From NCBI RefSeq assembly GCF_900094925.1, contig NZ_FMAY01000004.1, forward strand, positions 186,001 to 250,000: a DNA stretch of 64,000 nt. Reading direction: 5' to 3'. The DNA comes from Kosakonia oryzendophytica. GTDB lineage: Bacteria > Pseudomonadota > Gammaproteobacteria > Enterobacterales > Enterobacteriaceae. Below, piece by piece: positions 37,983-47,923 of the stretch. The translations under genes were made by a program, and so were the position numbers. The notes beneath the pieces were generated by a model, which worked only from the letters and a program-made list of their open reading frames with translations, had not been told where the DNA came from and made no database searches. Position 1 is the stretch's first letter, and each line of letters begins with the position of its first letter.

Positions 37983-40790
37983 TTAATCGACGTTCAGCGC
38001 GTCATTTACCAGAGCTTGTTGCTGTTTCTGGTGAACGGACAGATATCCCACCGCCGGAGAGGCGGAGGCCGGGCGTCCTGCGTAGCGCAGAGCCGCCCCA
38101 AACGGAATCACTTCACGGAAATGATGCTGGCTGCAGTACCATGCGCCCTGGTTGAGCGGCTCTTCCTGGCACCAGACAAAATCATGAACGTGAGCATAAG
38201 GTTTCAGCGCTTCCTGCACCGACTGGTGCGGGAACGGGTAAAGCTGTTCGATACGGACAATCGCGACATCCTTCTGGTCATTTTTACGACGCTGTTCCAG
38301 CAGATCATAATAAACCTTACCAGAACAAAGGATAACGCGCTTCACGCCCTGCGGATCAAGATCGTCAACTTCACCAATCGCTGGCATAAAGGTGCCGTTC
38401 GCCAGTTCATCAAGCGTAGACACCGCTTGCGGATGACGCAGCAGCGATTTTGGCGACATGACCACCAGCGGACGGCGCATACCGCGCAGCGCCTGACGAC
38501 GCAGCATATGGTAGACCTGCGCTGGCGTTGACGGGACGCACACCTGCATGTTCTGCTCAGCGCAAAGCTGCAAATAACGCTCCAGACGTGCGGAGGAGTG
38601 CTCAGGCCCCTGCCCTTCGTAACCGTGCGGCAGTAACATCACCAGGCCACACATACGGCCCCATTTCTGTTCGCCGGAGCTGATGAACTGGTCAATCACC
38701 ACCTGCGCACCGTTAGCGAAATCGCCAAACTGCGCTTCCCAAATAGTCAGAGTACGCGGTTCCGCAGTAGCGTAGCCGTATTCAAATGCCAGTACGGCTT
38801 CTTCAGACAACACGGAATCCCAGACGCGGAACTGACCTTGTCCATTATGAACGTGGCACAGCGGCGTATAGGTTGAACCATTAGCCTGGTTATGCACGAC
38901 CGCATGACGGTGGAAGAAGGTGCCACGACCGGAGTCTTCACCCGAAATACGGATAGGAATGCCTTCATCCACGAGCGTAGCGTAAGCCAGCATCTCCGCA
39001 CCGCCCCAGTCGAACAGTTTTTCACCGCTCGCCATCAACTGACGATCGTTGTAAATTTTTGCCACGCGCGGCTGCATTTCGATCGCATCCGGTACCGTGC
39101 TGATGCGTTTTGCCAGCTCCTGTAAACGCTTCATGTCTACCTTGTTCGGGTAGCTCTCATCCCACTCGTGGTTGAGATACGGCGACCAGGTAAAGGAGTG
39201 CATATTCATCGGACGCCACTCATCCACCACGCACTCGCCGGCATCCAGCTTGTCACGATAGAGGTTAACCAGCTCGGTCGCGTCTTCGAGAGTGATGGTT
39301 TTTTCCTGCTCCAGACGGTCAGCGTAGAGCTTACGCGGCGTCGGGTGTTTTTTGATTTTCTGGTACATCAACGGCTGCGTTGCACTCGGCTCATCGGCTT
39401 CGTTATGGCCATGACGGCGATAGCACACCAGATCGATAAACACATCGCGCTTGAAGGTATTACGGAAGTCGAGCGCCACGCGGGTAACGAACGCAACGGC
39501 CTCCGGATCGTCCGCGTTAACGTGGAAGATCGGCGCCTGTACCATTTTACCGATATCCGTGCAGTACGGTGTGGAGCGCGCATCCAGCGGGTTCGATGTG
39601 GTGAAACCCACCTGGTTGTTGATCACGATACGCACGGTGCCGCCCACTTCGTAGCCACGCGCTTTCGACATGTTCAGGGTTTCCTGCACCACGCCCTGCC
39701 CCGCAACGGCGGCATCACCGTGAATGGTGATCGGCAGTACTTTATTGCTGCTCGGTTCATCAAGGCGGTCGAGACGCGCGCGTACGGAGCCAATCACCAC
39801 CGGGCTAACAATCTCCAGATGAGACGGGTTAAACGCCAGCGCCAGGTGAACCAGGCCGCCTTCCGTTTCCACGTCAGACGAGAAGCCCATATGGTATTTC
39901 ACGTCGCCCGTACCGAGGTGTTCTTTATGTTTACCGGCAAATTCGTCGAACAGATCCTGCGGTTGCTTACCCAGTACGTTGATCAGCACGTTCAGACGGC
40001 CACGGTGCGCCATACCCAGCACCACTTCGCGCGTACCGCTATTGCCTGCATGGCGGATCATCTCTTTCAGCATCGGCACCAGCGCATCGCCGCCTTCCAG
40101 CGAGAAACGCTTCGCCCCCGGGAATTTTGCGCCCAGATAGCGTTCCAGCCCTTCCGCTGCGGTAAGTTCGCTTAAGAAACGTTTTTTCTCTTCCGCACTG
40201 AAACTGGATTTACCGGCAGCCGATTCAATACGCTGCTGGATCCAGCGTTTCTCTTCGGTGCTGGTGATGTGCATATATTCCGCGCCGATAGAACCACAAT
40301 AGGTCGCTTTCAGCGCCTGGATCAGCTCGCCCAGTGGCATCGTGTCTTTGCCGATGGCAAACGAACCGACATTAAAGGTGTTTTGGAAATCGGCTTCGGT
40401 CAGATCGTGATACGCCGGGTCGAGATCGGCAACACGCTCTTGTTGCCACAATCCCAGCGGATCAAGATTGGCGTGTTGGTGACCACGGAAGCGGTATGCG
40501 TTGATCAGTTGCAGGACTTTGACCTGCTTAGCATTGGTGTCAGGGTCGGAAATAGAGGAAGAGTAACGTGAGGCATCCTTCGCCAGTTGACGGAAATAAT
40601 CACGTGTTTTGGAATGGAATTGATCCGGTTTGACTCCGGTGCCTGGTAATTGCTGGAACATGGAACGCCAGTTAGCATCTACCGAGTCAGGGTCGGTTAA
40701 GAAGTCTTCATAGAGCTGTTCTATCCAGCTCTGGTTAGACCCAGAGAGGTAAGAAGAGTCCAGCCAGGCTTTCATTGCGCCGTTCTGCAT
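37983..40790 (-). CDS. sucA: 2-oxoglutarate dehydrogenase E1 component SucA
   Basis: The thiamine-diphosphate-dependent decarboxylase of the complex, 935 residues (E. coli 933). Its features include GMAHRGRLNVL (with the substrate-binding histidine near 262), the ThDP-Mg motif beginning with GDAAVAGQG, and the conserved GHNEADEPSATQP and GEDSGRGTFFHRH segments. The ATG at 40790 gives MQNGAMKAWLDSSYLSG, as in E. coli. It sits downstream of sdhB across a repeat-filled 372-base gap. Confidence 0.98.
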   Translation of the reverse strand: MQNGAMKAWLDSSYLSGSNQSWIEQLYEDFLTDPDSVDANWRSMFQQLPGTGVKPDQFHSKTRDYFRQLAKDASRYSSSISDPDTNAKQVKVLQLINAYRFRGHQHANLDPLGLWQQERVADLDPAYHDLTEADFQNTFNVGSFAIGKDTMPLGELIQALKATYCGSIGAEYMHITSTEEKRWIQQRIESAAGKSSFSAEEKKRFLSELTAAEGLERYLGAKFPGAKRFSLEGGDALVPMLKEMIRHAGNSGTREVVLGMAHRGRLNVLINVLGKQPQDLFDEFAGKHKEHLGTGDVKYHMGFSSDVETEGGLVHLALAFNPSHLEIVSPVVIGSVRARLDRLDEPSSNKVLPITIHGDAAVAGQGVVQETLNMSKARGYEVGGTVRIVINNQVGFTTSNPLDARSTPYCTDIGKMVQAPIFHVNADDPEAVAFVTRVALDFRNTFKRDVFIDLVCYRRHGHNEADEPSATQPLMYQKIKKHPTPRKLYADRLEQEKTITLEDATELVNLYRDKLDAGECVVDEWRPMNMHSFTWSPYLNHEWDESYPNKVDMKRLQELAKRISTVPDAIEMQPRVAKIYNDRQLMASGEKLFDWGGAEMLAYATLVDEGIPIRISGEDSGRGTFFHRHAVVHNQANGSTYTPLCHVHNGQGQFRVWDSVLSEEAVLAFEYGYATAEPRTLTIWEAQFGDFANGAQVVIDQFISSGEQKWGRMCGLVMLLPHGYEGQGPEHSSARLERYLQLCAEQNMQVCVPSTPAQVYHMLRRQALRGMRRPLVVMSPKSLLRHPQAVSTLDELANGTFMPAIGEVDDLDPQGVKRVILCSGKVYYDLLEQRRKNDQKDVAIVRIEQLYPFPHQSVQEALKPYAHVHDFVWCQEEPLNQGAWYCSQHHFREVIPFGAALRYAGRPASASPAVGYLSVHQKQQQALVNDALNVD

Positions 40791-40902
40791 CGTGATCCCT
40801 TAAGCATTGTTATGCTTACTTCGCCGTGGATAACTACGACGTACACTTCTTAGCGCACGTCCCAGGGTTCACTGCGGGCTCTTAGGTGGCCCGCGAAGGA
40901 AC

Positions 40903-41063
40903 CTTTAAAAACTGCCCTAATCTTCGCTGTTTGGGCTGCGACTGCGTTGGCTGCCTTTGCTTACCCTGGTCACATAGTTGACTATGCTCCCAGGGATGCG
41001 CTCAGTTGCCGCCTTGTCTCGCACCAAACATCTCGATTATGTCTACTGTGGCGGTTTTTAAAG
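40903..41063. repeat. ERIC-like imperfect palindrome
   Basis: The ends CTTTAAAAACTGCC (40903-40916) and GGCGGTTTTTAAAG (41050-41063) are inverted repeats with one mismatch. The centre contains stretches close to the enterobacterial repetitive intergenic consensus: TGCGTTGGCTGC, a TTACCCTGGTCAC arm facing TGCTCCCAGGGATGCGCTCA, then TTGCCGCCTT. The element can fold into one long hairpin in the operon mRNA. It is diverged from the consensus, so I label it ERIC-like. Confidence 0.72.
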
Positions 41064-41085
41064 ATTTCCTGCTTCTTACTCTGTC

Positions 41086-41153
41086 GCCAGATGACGCTGC
41101 GCTTACCAGGCCTACAAATAGCGTAGGCCGGATAAGCGTAAACGCCATCCGGC
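41086..41153. repeat. BIME (pair of inverted REP elements)
   Basis: Two REP-like units face each other. The left one starts GCCAGATGACGCTGCGCTTA and ends CCAGGCCTAC; the right one starts GTAGGCCGGATAAGCG and ends CGCCATCCGGC. The AGGCCTAC/GTAGGCC arms pair across a short loop. These are typical mRNA-stabilising, gyrase- or IHF-binding elements in enterobacteria. This one lies ten bases after the sdhB stop. Confidence 0.88.
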
Positions 41154-41162
41154 ACCGTTCAC

Positions 41163-41879
41163 TTATGCGCTGCGTTGCAACAACATCGACTTAATATGGC
41201 CGATGGCGCGCGTCGGGTTCAGCCCTTTAGGACATACACTGACGCAGTTCATGATGCTGTGGCAGCGGAATACGCTGAAAGCATCGCTCAACCCTTCCAG
41301 ACGGCTATCGGTTTCGGTATCGCGGCTATCGATAAGGAAACGATAGGCAGCCAGCAAGCCTGCCGGGCCGATAAACTTATCAGGGTTCCACCAGAACGAC
41401 GGACAAGACGTAGAACAGCATGCACACAGGATACACTCATACAAACCATCGAGTTTTTCACGCTGCTCCGGCGCCTGCAGATGTTCCCTCGCCGGAGGAT
41501 TTTGCCCATTATTCAATAAGTAAGGCTTAATCTTCTCATATTGGGCATAGAATTGCCCCATGTCCACCACCAAATCACGGATCACCGGCAGCCCCGGCAG
41601 CGGGCGAATGACGATCTTCTGCTTGCCGTTACCCAACGCGGAAATGGGCGTGATACATGCCAGGCCGTTTTTGCCGTTCATGTTCAGACCATCGGAACCG
41701 CATACCCCTTCACGACAGGAGCGGCGGAACGACAGTGTAGGATCCTTTTCTTTCAGCTGCATTAATGCATCCAGCAGCATCATGTCACGCCCTTCTTCAC
41801 CTTCCAGGGTGTAATCCTGCATGCGCGGAGCATCATCAACGTCCGGGTTATAACGATAAATTGAAAATTCGAGTTTCAT
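41163..41879 (-). CDS. sdhB: Succinate dehydrogenase iron-sulfur subunit SdhB
   Basis: Carries electrons from FAD to ubiquinone. It has 238 residues. The [2Fe-2S] region has C55, C60, D63 and C75 (CREGVCGSDGLNMNGKNGLAC), with aspartate replacing the third cysteine as in E. coli. The [4Fe-4S] and [3Fe-4S] ligands lie in CILCACCSTSCP and CVSVCPKG. It lies 15 bases after sdhA. Confidence 0.98.
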   Translation of the reverse strand: MKLEFSIYRYNPDVDDAPRMQDYTLEGEEGRDMMLLDALMQLKEKDPTLSFRRSCREGVCGSDGLNMNGKNGLACITPISALGNGKQKIVIRPLPGLPVIRDLVVDMGQFYAQYEKIKPYLLNNGQNPPAREHLQAPEQREKLDGLYECILCACCSTSCPSFWWNPDKFIGPAGLLAAYRFLIDSRDTETDSRLEGLSDAFSVFRCHSIMNCVSVCPKGLNPTRAIGHIKSMLLQRSA

Positions 41880-41894
41880 TATCCTGTCTCCGCA

Positions 41895-43661
41895 TTAATA
41901 AGTACGAATCTTCGGCGGGAACGCCGGACGCAGTTTCGGTTCCATATTGACGCTACGACGCGTCATAGACTCCGTTTCTGGCAGATACAGGGAATGACAC
42001 AGCCAGTTTTCATCGTCACGATCCGGATAGTCGAAGCGGCTATGTGCGCCACGGCTCTCAGTACGGAAGTTTGCAGAGACCGCCGTTGCATACGCGGTTT
42101 CCATCAGGTTATCCAGCTCCAGGCACTCTACGCGCTGGGTATTAAACTCGGTGGAGGTATCGTCCAGACGGGCATTTTTCAAACGCTCGCGGATCACTTT
42201 CAACTGCTCCAGCCCTTTCGCCATCGCATCGCCTTCACGGAAGACCGAGAAGTTGTGCTGCATGCACTCCTGCAACGCTTTGCGAATCGTGACCGGATCT
42301 TCACCATCACGGTTGTTGTTCCAGCGGTTAAGGCGTTCCAGAGAAGCCTCAACATCAGATTCGCCCGCATCACGCAATGTGCCCTGCTCGGCGATGGATT
42401 CTTGCAAATGCAGACCCGCCGCACGACCAAATACCACCAGGTCAAGCAGTGAGTTGCCACCCAGACGGTTAGCGCCGTGTACCGATACGCAGGCGATCTC
42501 ACCCACCGCGAACAGCCCCGGGATTACCACGTCTTCGCCTTTTTCATTCACCGTCAACGCCTGGCCGGTCACTTTGGTCGGAATACCGCCCATCATATAG
42601 TGGCAAGTCGGGATCACCGGGATCGGCTCTTTCACCGGATCCACATGGGCGAACGTACGCGACAGCTCCAGGATCCCCGGCAGACGCGATTCCAGCACCT
42701 CTTTACCCAGGTGATCGAGTTTCAGCTTGGCGTGCGGTCCCCACGGGCCATCGCAACCACGGCCTTCGCGGATTTCAATCATGATCGAACGTGCGACCAC
42801 ATCACGACCAGCAAGGTCTTTCGCGTTCGGTGCATAGCGTTCCATAAAACGCTCGCCATGTTTATTCAGCAGGTAGCCGCCTTCACCACGGCACCCTTCT
42901 GTCACCAGCACACCAGCGCCCGCGATACCGGTTGGGTGGAACTGCCACATCTCCATGTCCTGCACCGGGACGCCTGCGCGCAGCGCCATACCCACACCGT
43001 CGCCGGTGTTGATATGCGCATTGGTGGTGGACTGGTAAATACGGCCTGCGCCACCGGTCGCCAGCACTGTCGCGCGAGCTTTGAAGTAAACCACTTCACC
43101 GGTTTCGATACACAGCGCGGTACAGCCGACCACGGCACCATCCTGGTTTTTCACCAGATCCAGCGCATACCACTCGGAAAAAATCGTCGTGTGGTTTTTG
43201 AGGTTTTGCTGATAAAGGGTATGCAGCAGCGCGTGCCCGGTACGGTCCGCAGCAGCAGCTGTGCGTGCCGCTTGTTCGCCGCCGAAATTTTTCGACTGGC
43301 CGCCAAACGGGCGCTGATAAATACGGCCATCTTCAAGACGGGAGAATGGCAACCCCATATGCTCCAGCTCAAGAATCGCTTCCGGGCCGGTTTTACACAT
43401 ATATTCAATGGCATCCTGGTCCCCGATATAGTCGGAACCTTTTACCGTGTCATACATGTGCCATTCCCAGTTATCTTCATGGGTATTGCCCAGCGCAACG
43501 GTAATACCTCCCTGCGCGGAGACGGTGTGGGAACGGGTTGGAAAGACTTTAGAGAGCAGCGCACAGGTTTGCCCGCTCTGGGAAATTTGCAGCGCAGCAC
43601 GCATACCTGCGCCACCTGCGCCAATAACAACAGCATCAAATTCTCTGACTGGCAGTTTCAT
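41895..43661 (-). CDS. sdhA: Succinate dehydrogenase flavoprotein subunit SdhA
   Basis: Oxidises succinate to fumarate with covalently bound FAD. It has 588 residues: [11 protein letters not shown] binds FAD, H45 in [10 protein letters not shown] is the flavinylation site, and the active-site HPTGIAGAG and [13 protein letters not shown] segments are present. The start at 43661 overlaps the sdhD stop by one base (TAATG) and gives [12 protein letters not shown] as in E. coli; a four-codon extension is rejected. Confidence 0.98.
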   Translation of the reverse strand: MKLPVREFDAVVIGAGGAGMRAALQISQSGQTCALLSKVFPTRSHTVSAQGGITVALGNTHEDNWEWHMYDTVKGSDYIGDQDAIEYMCKTGPEAILELEHMGLPFSRLEDGRIYQRPFGGQSKNFGGEQAARTAAAADRTGHALLHTLYQQNLKNHTTIFSEWYALDLVKNQDGAVVGCTALCIETGEVVYFKARATVLATGGAGRIYQSTTNAHINTGDGVGMALRAGVPVQDMEMWQFHPTGIAGAGVLVTEGCRGEGGYLLNKHGERFMERYAPNAKDLAGRDVVARSIMIEIREGRGCDGPWGPHAKLKLDHLGKEVLESRLPGILELSRTFAHVDPVKEPIPVIPTCHYMMGGIPTKVTGQALTVNEKGEDVVIPGLFAVGEIACVSVHGANRLGGNSLLDLVVFGRAAGLHLQESIAEQGTLRDAGESDVEASLERLNRWNNNRDGEDPVTIRKALQECMQHNFSVFREGDAMAKGLEQLKVIRERLKNARLDDTSTEFNTQRVECLELDNLMETAYATAVSANFRTESRGAHSRFDYPDRDDENWLCHSLYLPETESMTRRSVNMEPKLRPAFPPKIRTY

Positions 43662-44008
43662 TACACACCCCACACCACAACGAATCCATAAATCACGTAA
43701 GCCGCAAGTGCAACGACAATCGCCAGTTGCAGCACCAGGCGAATAGCCAGCGGTTTAACGTAGTCGGTCAACACCTGCCACATGCCAATCCAGGCATGGA
43801 TCAAAATCGATAACAGTGCCAGCAGGGTGAAAACTTTGGTGAAGGCGGAGGAGAAAAACCCGGTCCAGACTTCCCATGTCAGATCGCCGGTAACGGCAAA
43901 AAAGCCGACCATGTAGATGATGTATAACGTCAGGACGATGGCGGTAGCACGGACAAGAATAAAATCATGTACGCCGTTGCGTCCTAATGCGGAGGCGTTG
44001 CTTACCAT
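43661..44008 (-). CDS. sdhD: Succinate dehydrogenase membrane anchor SdhD
   Basis: A 115-residue anchor subunit with three spans that helps bind haem b and ubiquinone. Conserved H71, D82 and Y83 occur in [17 protein letters not shown], with Y83 at the quinone site. Its ATG overlaps the end of sdhC by seven bases. In E. coli the RyhB sRNA pairs near this start, and the overlap region appears conserved. Confidence 0.97.
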   Translation of the reverse strand: MVSNASALGRNGVHDFILVRATAIVLTLYIIYMVGFFAVTGDLTWEVWTGFFSSAFTKVFTLLALLSILIHAWIGMWQVLTDYVKPLAIRLVLQLAIVVALAAYVIYGFVVVWGV

Positions 44009-44391
44009 ACGAGGACTCCTGCGAGAATTGAAAGCACGACAGTGATCACAAAAGAAAGGTTTGCGGAACGTTTTCCTGCTTCGAAGGTTTCTTCCAGCCA
44101 GCCAAAGTCCATTAACATGTGACGAATACCGCCGACGGCGTGATAAGCCAGCGCAGTCAGGATGCCCCAGATAATGAATTTCACAAAGAAGCTGCCCATG
44201 ATGGCAGAGGCGGTCAGAAAACCTTCTTGAGATGAGAGCGACAAGCCCAGCAACCACAGCAGAATACCGACCGCCACAAAGGTAATGACGCCAGATACGC
44301 GATGGAGAATGGAAGCTATAGCCGTAACAGGAAACCGAATTGTTGCCAGATCCAGATTGACAGGTCTTTGTTTTTTCACATTTTTTATCAT
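44002..44391 (-). CDS. sdhC: Succinate dehydrogenase cytochrome b556 subunit SdhC
   Basis: A 129-residue three-span subunit with the haem ligand H84 in [11 protein letters not shown] and the quinone-site residues S27 and R31 in ASILHRVSG. The start at 44391 ([15 protein letters not shown]) matches E. coli; the five-codon extension is not used. First gene of sdhCDAB-sucABCD, divergent from gltA. Confidence 0.97.
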   Translation of the reverse strand: MIKNVKKQRPVNLDLATIRFPVTAIASILHRVSGVITFVAVGILLWLLGLSLSSQEGFLTASAIMGSFFVKFIIWGILTALAYHAVGGIRHMLMDFGWLEETFEAGKRSANLSFVITVVLSILAGVLVW

Positions 44392-45043
44392 GAATAACGC
44401 CCACATGCTATTCTTATAGTTTCCTTCCTCCGGTCTGCGTGCGGGTCAGACAGCGTCCTTTTCTATAACTGCTCGTCATGCAAAAAATTAGCTTCCAGAT
44501 GCTAAACGACAGGTTACAACGCTGGGTGGCTCGGGATTGCAGGGTATTCCGGAGACCTGGCGGCAGTATAGGTCGTTCACAAAATCATTACAATTAACCT
44601 ACATATAGTTTGTTGGGTTTTATGCAGAACAGTGACGCTCATCACGATAACAACATTTTTTTAAATTTTAATCATCTGATTTGACAAAAGTTAAACATTC
44701 TTGTTACAAACTACGCCATAAAGGGCTTATAATTCGTAAAAGTTATGGGGTCTATCTTTCACCTGAGATTTAGTTATGTAACAGTGTGACGGTATTGACC
44801 GAAGTAATCAGGACAGTTATTAGTGGTATACAGGTTTGATAAATTCGGATTGCTAAGACACTGATTTGCTGTTGTTTCGCTGTATTTTCAATGTGTACTT
44901 GCACGCGCCCATCGCTCTGTACCCTGGTATCTCCTCTTTCGCAGAGCAGCGAGCTAATAACAAACGGGTAACGTTGACGCGCAGATGAATGCAGATCCGG
45001 TGACGAAGTAGTCTTAAGCAATAAGGCGCTAAGGAGACCGTAA
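44392..45043. promoter_or_regulatory. sdhC-gltA divergent regulatory region
   Basis: These 652 bases separate the divergent TCA-cycle operons and hold no credible gene. Visible elements include a CRP-like site (44631-44646), TTGACA at 44681-44686 and a TATAAT -10 hexamer at 44728-44733 reading toward gltA (leader about 300 bases). AT-rich blocks around 44650-44710 resemble ArcA-binding DNA. In E. coli both operons are repressed by ArcA-P and activated by CRP from this interval. Confidence 0.65.
44631..44646. promoter_or_regulatory. CRP-like site between sdhC and gltA
   Basis: AGTGACGCTCATCACG fits TGTGA-N6-TCACA with one mismatch in each half. It is about 240 bases from sdhC and 400 from gltA, within the region where CRP activates the sdh promoter in E. 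coli. Confidence 0.6.
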
Positions 45044-46330
45044 ATGGCTGATAAAAAAGCAAACATCACCTACAATGGTGACGCTGCTATTGAACTGGAT
45101 GTGCTAAAAGGCACGCTCGGTCAGGATGTTATTGATATCCGTAGTCTTGGTTCAAAAGGTGTGTTCACTTTTGACCCTGGTTTTACCTCTACCGCATCAT
45201 GCGAATCGAAAATCACCTTTATCGATGGTGATGAAGGCATCCTGCTGCACCGTGGTTTCCCGATTGATCAACTGGCTACCGAATCTAACTATCTCGAAGT
45301 TAGCTACATCCTGTTGTACGGTGAAAAACCGACGCAATCGCAGTTCGACGAATTTAAACTGACCGTCACCCGCCACACCATGATTCATGAACAGATTACC
45401 CGTCTGTTCCACGGCTTCCGCCGCGACTCCCATCCGATGGCAGTACTCTGTGGTGTGACCGGCGCGCTGGCGGCGTTCTATCATGACTCGCTGGATGTGA
45501 ACAATCCGCGCCACCGTGAAATTGCGGCGTTCCGTCTGCTGTCCAAAATGCCTACCGTGGCGGCGATGTGTTACAAATATTCCATCGGCCAGCCCTTTAT
45601 CTATCCGCGCAATGACCTCTCCTACGCTGGTAACTTCCTGCATATGATGTTCGCCACGCCGTGTGAACCTTATGAAGTGAACCCGGTGCTTGAGCGCGCG
45701 ATGGACCGTATCCTGATCCTGCATGCGGATCACGAACAAAACGCCTCGACCTCCACCGTCCGTACGGCGGGTTCTTCCGGCGCTAACCCGTTCGCTTGTA
45801 TCGCTGCGGGCATTGCGTCTCTGTGGGGGCCTGCGCACGGCGGCGCCAACGAAGCCGCGCTGCGGATGCTGGAAGAGATCAGCTCCGTGAAACACATTCC
45901 GGAATTCCTGCGTCGCGCCAAAGACAAGAACGACTCGTTCCGTCTGATGGGCTTCGGTCATCGCGTTTATAAAAACTATGACCCGCGCGCCACCGTAATG
46001 CGTGAAACCTGCCATGAAGTGCTGCGTGAACTGGGTACCAAAGACGATCTGCTGGAAGTGGCGATGGAGCTTGAGCATATTGCGCTCAACGATCCGTACT
46101 TTATCGAACGCAAACTCTATCCGAACGTTGACTTCTACTCCGGTATCATCCTGAAAGCGATGGGTATCCCGGCGTCGATGTTTACCGTGATCTTCGCGAT
46201 GGCGCGTACCGTAGGCTGGATTGCACACTGGAATGAAATGCATGATGACGGCATCAAAATTGCCCGTCCGCGTCAGCTCTATACCGGTTACGAAAAACGC
46301 GAGTTCACCTCAGATCTGAAAAAAGGGTGA
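45044..46330 (+). CDS. gltA: Citrate synthase GltA (type II)
   Basis: Condenses acetyl-CoA and oxaloacetate at the entry to the TCA cycle. It has 428 residues, one more than E. coli because of a C-terminal glycine. Active-site segments [11 protein letters not shown] (histidine about 265) and [13 protein letters not shown] (histidine about 306) and the catalytic aspartate near 363 (NVDFYSG) are present. It begins [20 protein letters not shown]. The hexameric, NADH-inhibited type II form is inferred from close similarity to E. coli. Confidence 0.98.
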   Translation: MADKKANITYNGDAAIELDVLKGTLGQDVIDIRSLGSKGVFTFDPGFTSTASCESKITFIDGDEGILLHRGFPIDQLATESNYLEVSYILLYGEKPTQSQFDEFKLTVTRHTMIHEQITRLFHGFRRDSHPMAVLCGVTGALAAFYHDSLDVNNPRHREIAAFRLLSKMPTVAAMCYKYSIGQPFIYPRNDLSYAGNFLHMMFATPCEPYEVNPVLERAMDRILILHADHEQNASTSTVRTAGSSGANPFACIAAGIASLWGPAHGGANEAALRMLEEISSVKHIPEFLRRAKDKNDSFRLMGFGHRVYKNYDPRATVMRETCHEVLRELGTKDDLLEVAMELEHIALNDPYFIERKLYPNVDFYSGIILKAMGIPASMFTVIFAMARTVGWIAHWNEMHDDGIKIARPRQLYTGYEKREFTSDLKKG

Positions 46331-46343
46331 TGGGATCCCGCAT

Positions 46344-46373
46344 AAAAAAACGCGCCAACTGGCGCGTTTTTTA
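46344..46373. terminator. Bidirectional terminator between gltA and nei
   Basis: ACGCGCC (46350-46356) and GGCGCGT (46361-46367) form a stem with an AACT loop. It is flanked by AAAAAA and TTTTTT, so it serves both converging genes. Confidence 0.95.
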
Positions 46374-46379
46374 TTGCAA

Positions 46380-47171
46380 TTAACGCTGGCATCCCGGACA
46401 CCAGTAAAACGGCCGTGACGACAAGGTCGTTTTTTCAATGACCCCACCACAACGCTCGCACAGCTCGCCCGCCCGGTGAAACACCTTAAAGCTGAATAAC
46501 GCGCCGTGATGACGATTTTCATCCACCACGCCGCGCGTGTGGTATGACAGGCGCGGAATAGCCAGCAGAGTATGCGACAGAAGATCCACCTGTTCATCGG
46601 TCAGTTGCGCAGCGTTATGCTGCGGTGCCAAACCGCACTCCCAGAGGATCTCCACCCGCAGGTAATTGCCCAGCCCCGCCAGAAAAGCCTGATCGAGCAG
46701 CAAACCGGAAAACTGGCGACGGCGAAAACGCGCCGACAAAAGACGCGCTTTCACCTGCTCTGCGGTAAGCGCCATGTCGAGCACATCCGGACCGACACGC
46801 AGTAAAAACGGATGCTGCGCCAGTTGCTCCGGCGTCAGTAAGGCGATATCCGATGCGCTGTACAGCAGAATGGCGCGATCCGCCGTTTCTAACCGTACTC
46901 GCAGCACGCGATTCGTTTGCGGTATTTCTCCCGCCGCCGCCACGCGCCAGACACCATACAGCTGGTTATGGCTGTACAGCGTCAGTCCACCGGAAAAATG
47001 TGTCAACAGCGCTTTGCCACGCGTTTCAATCCGTTCGATACGCTGCCCCACCAGCCCGGCGGCACGGGTTTGCAGCGCAGGGAGCGCAAACCACGCATAG
47101 GTTAACGGTTTGCCCTGGATGGCGGCTTCAAGCGTGTCTGCCGCCCGGCGGATCTCCGGTCCTTCCGGCAT
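46380..47171 (-). CDS. nei: Endonuclease VIII (DNA glycosylase/AP lyase) Nei
   Basis: Removes oxidised pyrimidines and cuts the abasic site. The 263-residue Fpg/Nei-family enzyme begins MPEGPEIRR, where P2 is the nucleophile after Met removal and E3 the acid. A helix-two-turn-helix is followed by the C-terminal zinc finger CERCGG...CPGC. It is the last gene after pxpBCA, as in E. coli. Confidence 0.97.
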   Translation of the reverse strand: MPEGPEIRRAADTLEAAIQGKPLTYAWFALPALQTRAAGLVGQRIERIETRGKALLTHFSGGLTLYSHNQLYGVWRVAAAGEIPQTNRVLRVRLETADRAILLYSASDIALLTPEQLAQHPFLLRVGPDVLDMALTAEQVKARLLSARFRRRQFSGLLLDQAFLAGLGNYLRVEILWECGLAPQHNAAQLTDEQVDLLSHTLLAIPRLSYHTRGVVDENRHHGALFSFKVFHRAGELCERCGGVIEKTTLSSRPFYWCPGCQR

Positions 47172-47185
47172 AAAAACTCCTTGAA

Positions 47186-47923
47186 TTAATGGGCAGAAAT
47201 GGCGACGCCACGCCGCGCGAATTCAGCCTGTAAACGGCGGGCAAACTGCAATGCGTGTTCGCCATCGCCATGCAGACAGACGGTTTGCGCCTGCACGCGG
47301 GCATACTCGCCACTGACGCTTTTCACGCGACCGTCCAGCACCATGTCCAGGGTTTGTGCCAGCGCCTGGTCGTCATCATCAATCAATGCGCCTGGCTCAC
47401 CACGCGGCACCAAACGCCCATCGCGGCGATACCCCCGGTCGGCAAACACTTCCTGCCGCGTGACGAGGTGGTAGCGCTCCCCGGCGCGGATCAGCTCGCT
47501 TCCCGCCAGCCCCACCAGCACCAACGCCGGGTCAAGATCATACACCGCACGGGCAATGGCATCTGCCAGTACGGCATCGTCCGCCGCCTGGTTATACAGC
47601 ATACCGTGGGGTTTAACATGGTGAAGCTGTGCCCCGCAGACGCGTACCATCGCCGCCAGCGCCCCCGTCTGGTACAGGATCTGCCCATAAACCACTTCCG
47701 GCGGGAGCTGCATCGCCGTACGACCGAAGTTCGCCCGGTCCGGGAACGAAGGGTGAGCCCCCACCGCGACACCATTACGTACGGCTTCACGCACGCAAGT
47801 CAGCATCGTCTGCGCATCCCCGGCGTGGAAACCGCAGGCAATGTTGGCGGAAGAAACCAGTTGTAACAGCGCAGCATCATTCGCACAGCCTTCCCCGAGG
47901 TCGGCATTCAGATCAATCTTCAT
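47186..47923 (-). CDS. pxpA: 5-oxoprolinase subunit A PxpA
   Basis: A LamB/YcsF-family subunit, 245 residues, of the ATP-dependent prokaryotic 5-oxoprolinase that hydrolyses 5-oxoproline to glutamate. It begins [20 protein letters not shown], with the conserved [10 protein letters not shown] (about 29-38) and VKPHGMLYN segments. Its start overlaps pxpC by 11 bases. Confidence 0.96.
   Translation of the reverse strand: MKIDLNADLGEGCANDAALLQLVSSANIACGFHAGDAQTMLTCVREAVRNGVAVGAHPSFPDRANFGRTAMQLPPEVVYGQILYQTGALAAMVRVCGAQLHHVKPHGMLYNQAADDAVLADAIARAVYDLDPALVLVGLAGSELIRAGERYHLVTRQEVFADRGYRRDGRLVPRGEPGALIDDDDQALAQTLDMVLDGRVKSVSGEYARVQAQTVCLHGDGEHALQFARRLQAEFARRGVAISAH

Larger units (their letters stand above)
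40791..41162. other. sdhB-sucA intergenic region
   Basis: The 372-base gap inside the sdhCDAB-sucABCD operon holds no gene. It carries a small GCGGGC/GCCCGC hairpin (40874-40894), an ERIC-like imperfect palindrome (40903-41063) and a REP pair (41086-41153), all described separately. In E. coli this gap also contains a weak sucA promoter; I cannot pinpoint one here. Confidence 0.75.

Noticed and set aside
36640-37986. Long open frame (448 codons) antisense to sucB
   Set aside because: Mirror of a well-conserved coding gene; His/Arg/Gln-rich composition typical of antisense frames; no ribosome-binding site.
39168-40175. 335-codon frame antisense to sucA
   Set aside because: Shadow of sucA with no motif or initiation signal.
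42477-43691. 404-codon open frame antisense to sdhA
   Set aside because: Fully covered by sdhA, which has all catalytic motifs; composition is that of a reverse-frame shadow.
44853-45062. Small leftward frames in the gltA leader
   Set aside because: No initiation signals or similarity; region is the known long gltA leader.
45197-46243. 348-codon frame antisense to gltA
   Set aside because: Shadow of citrate synthase.
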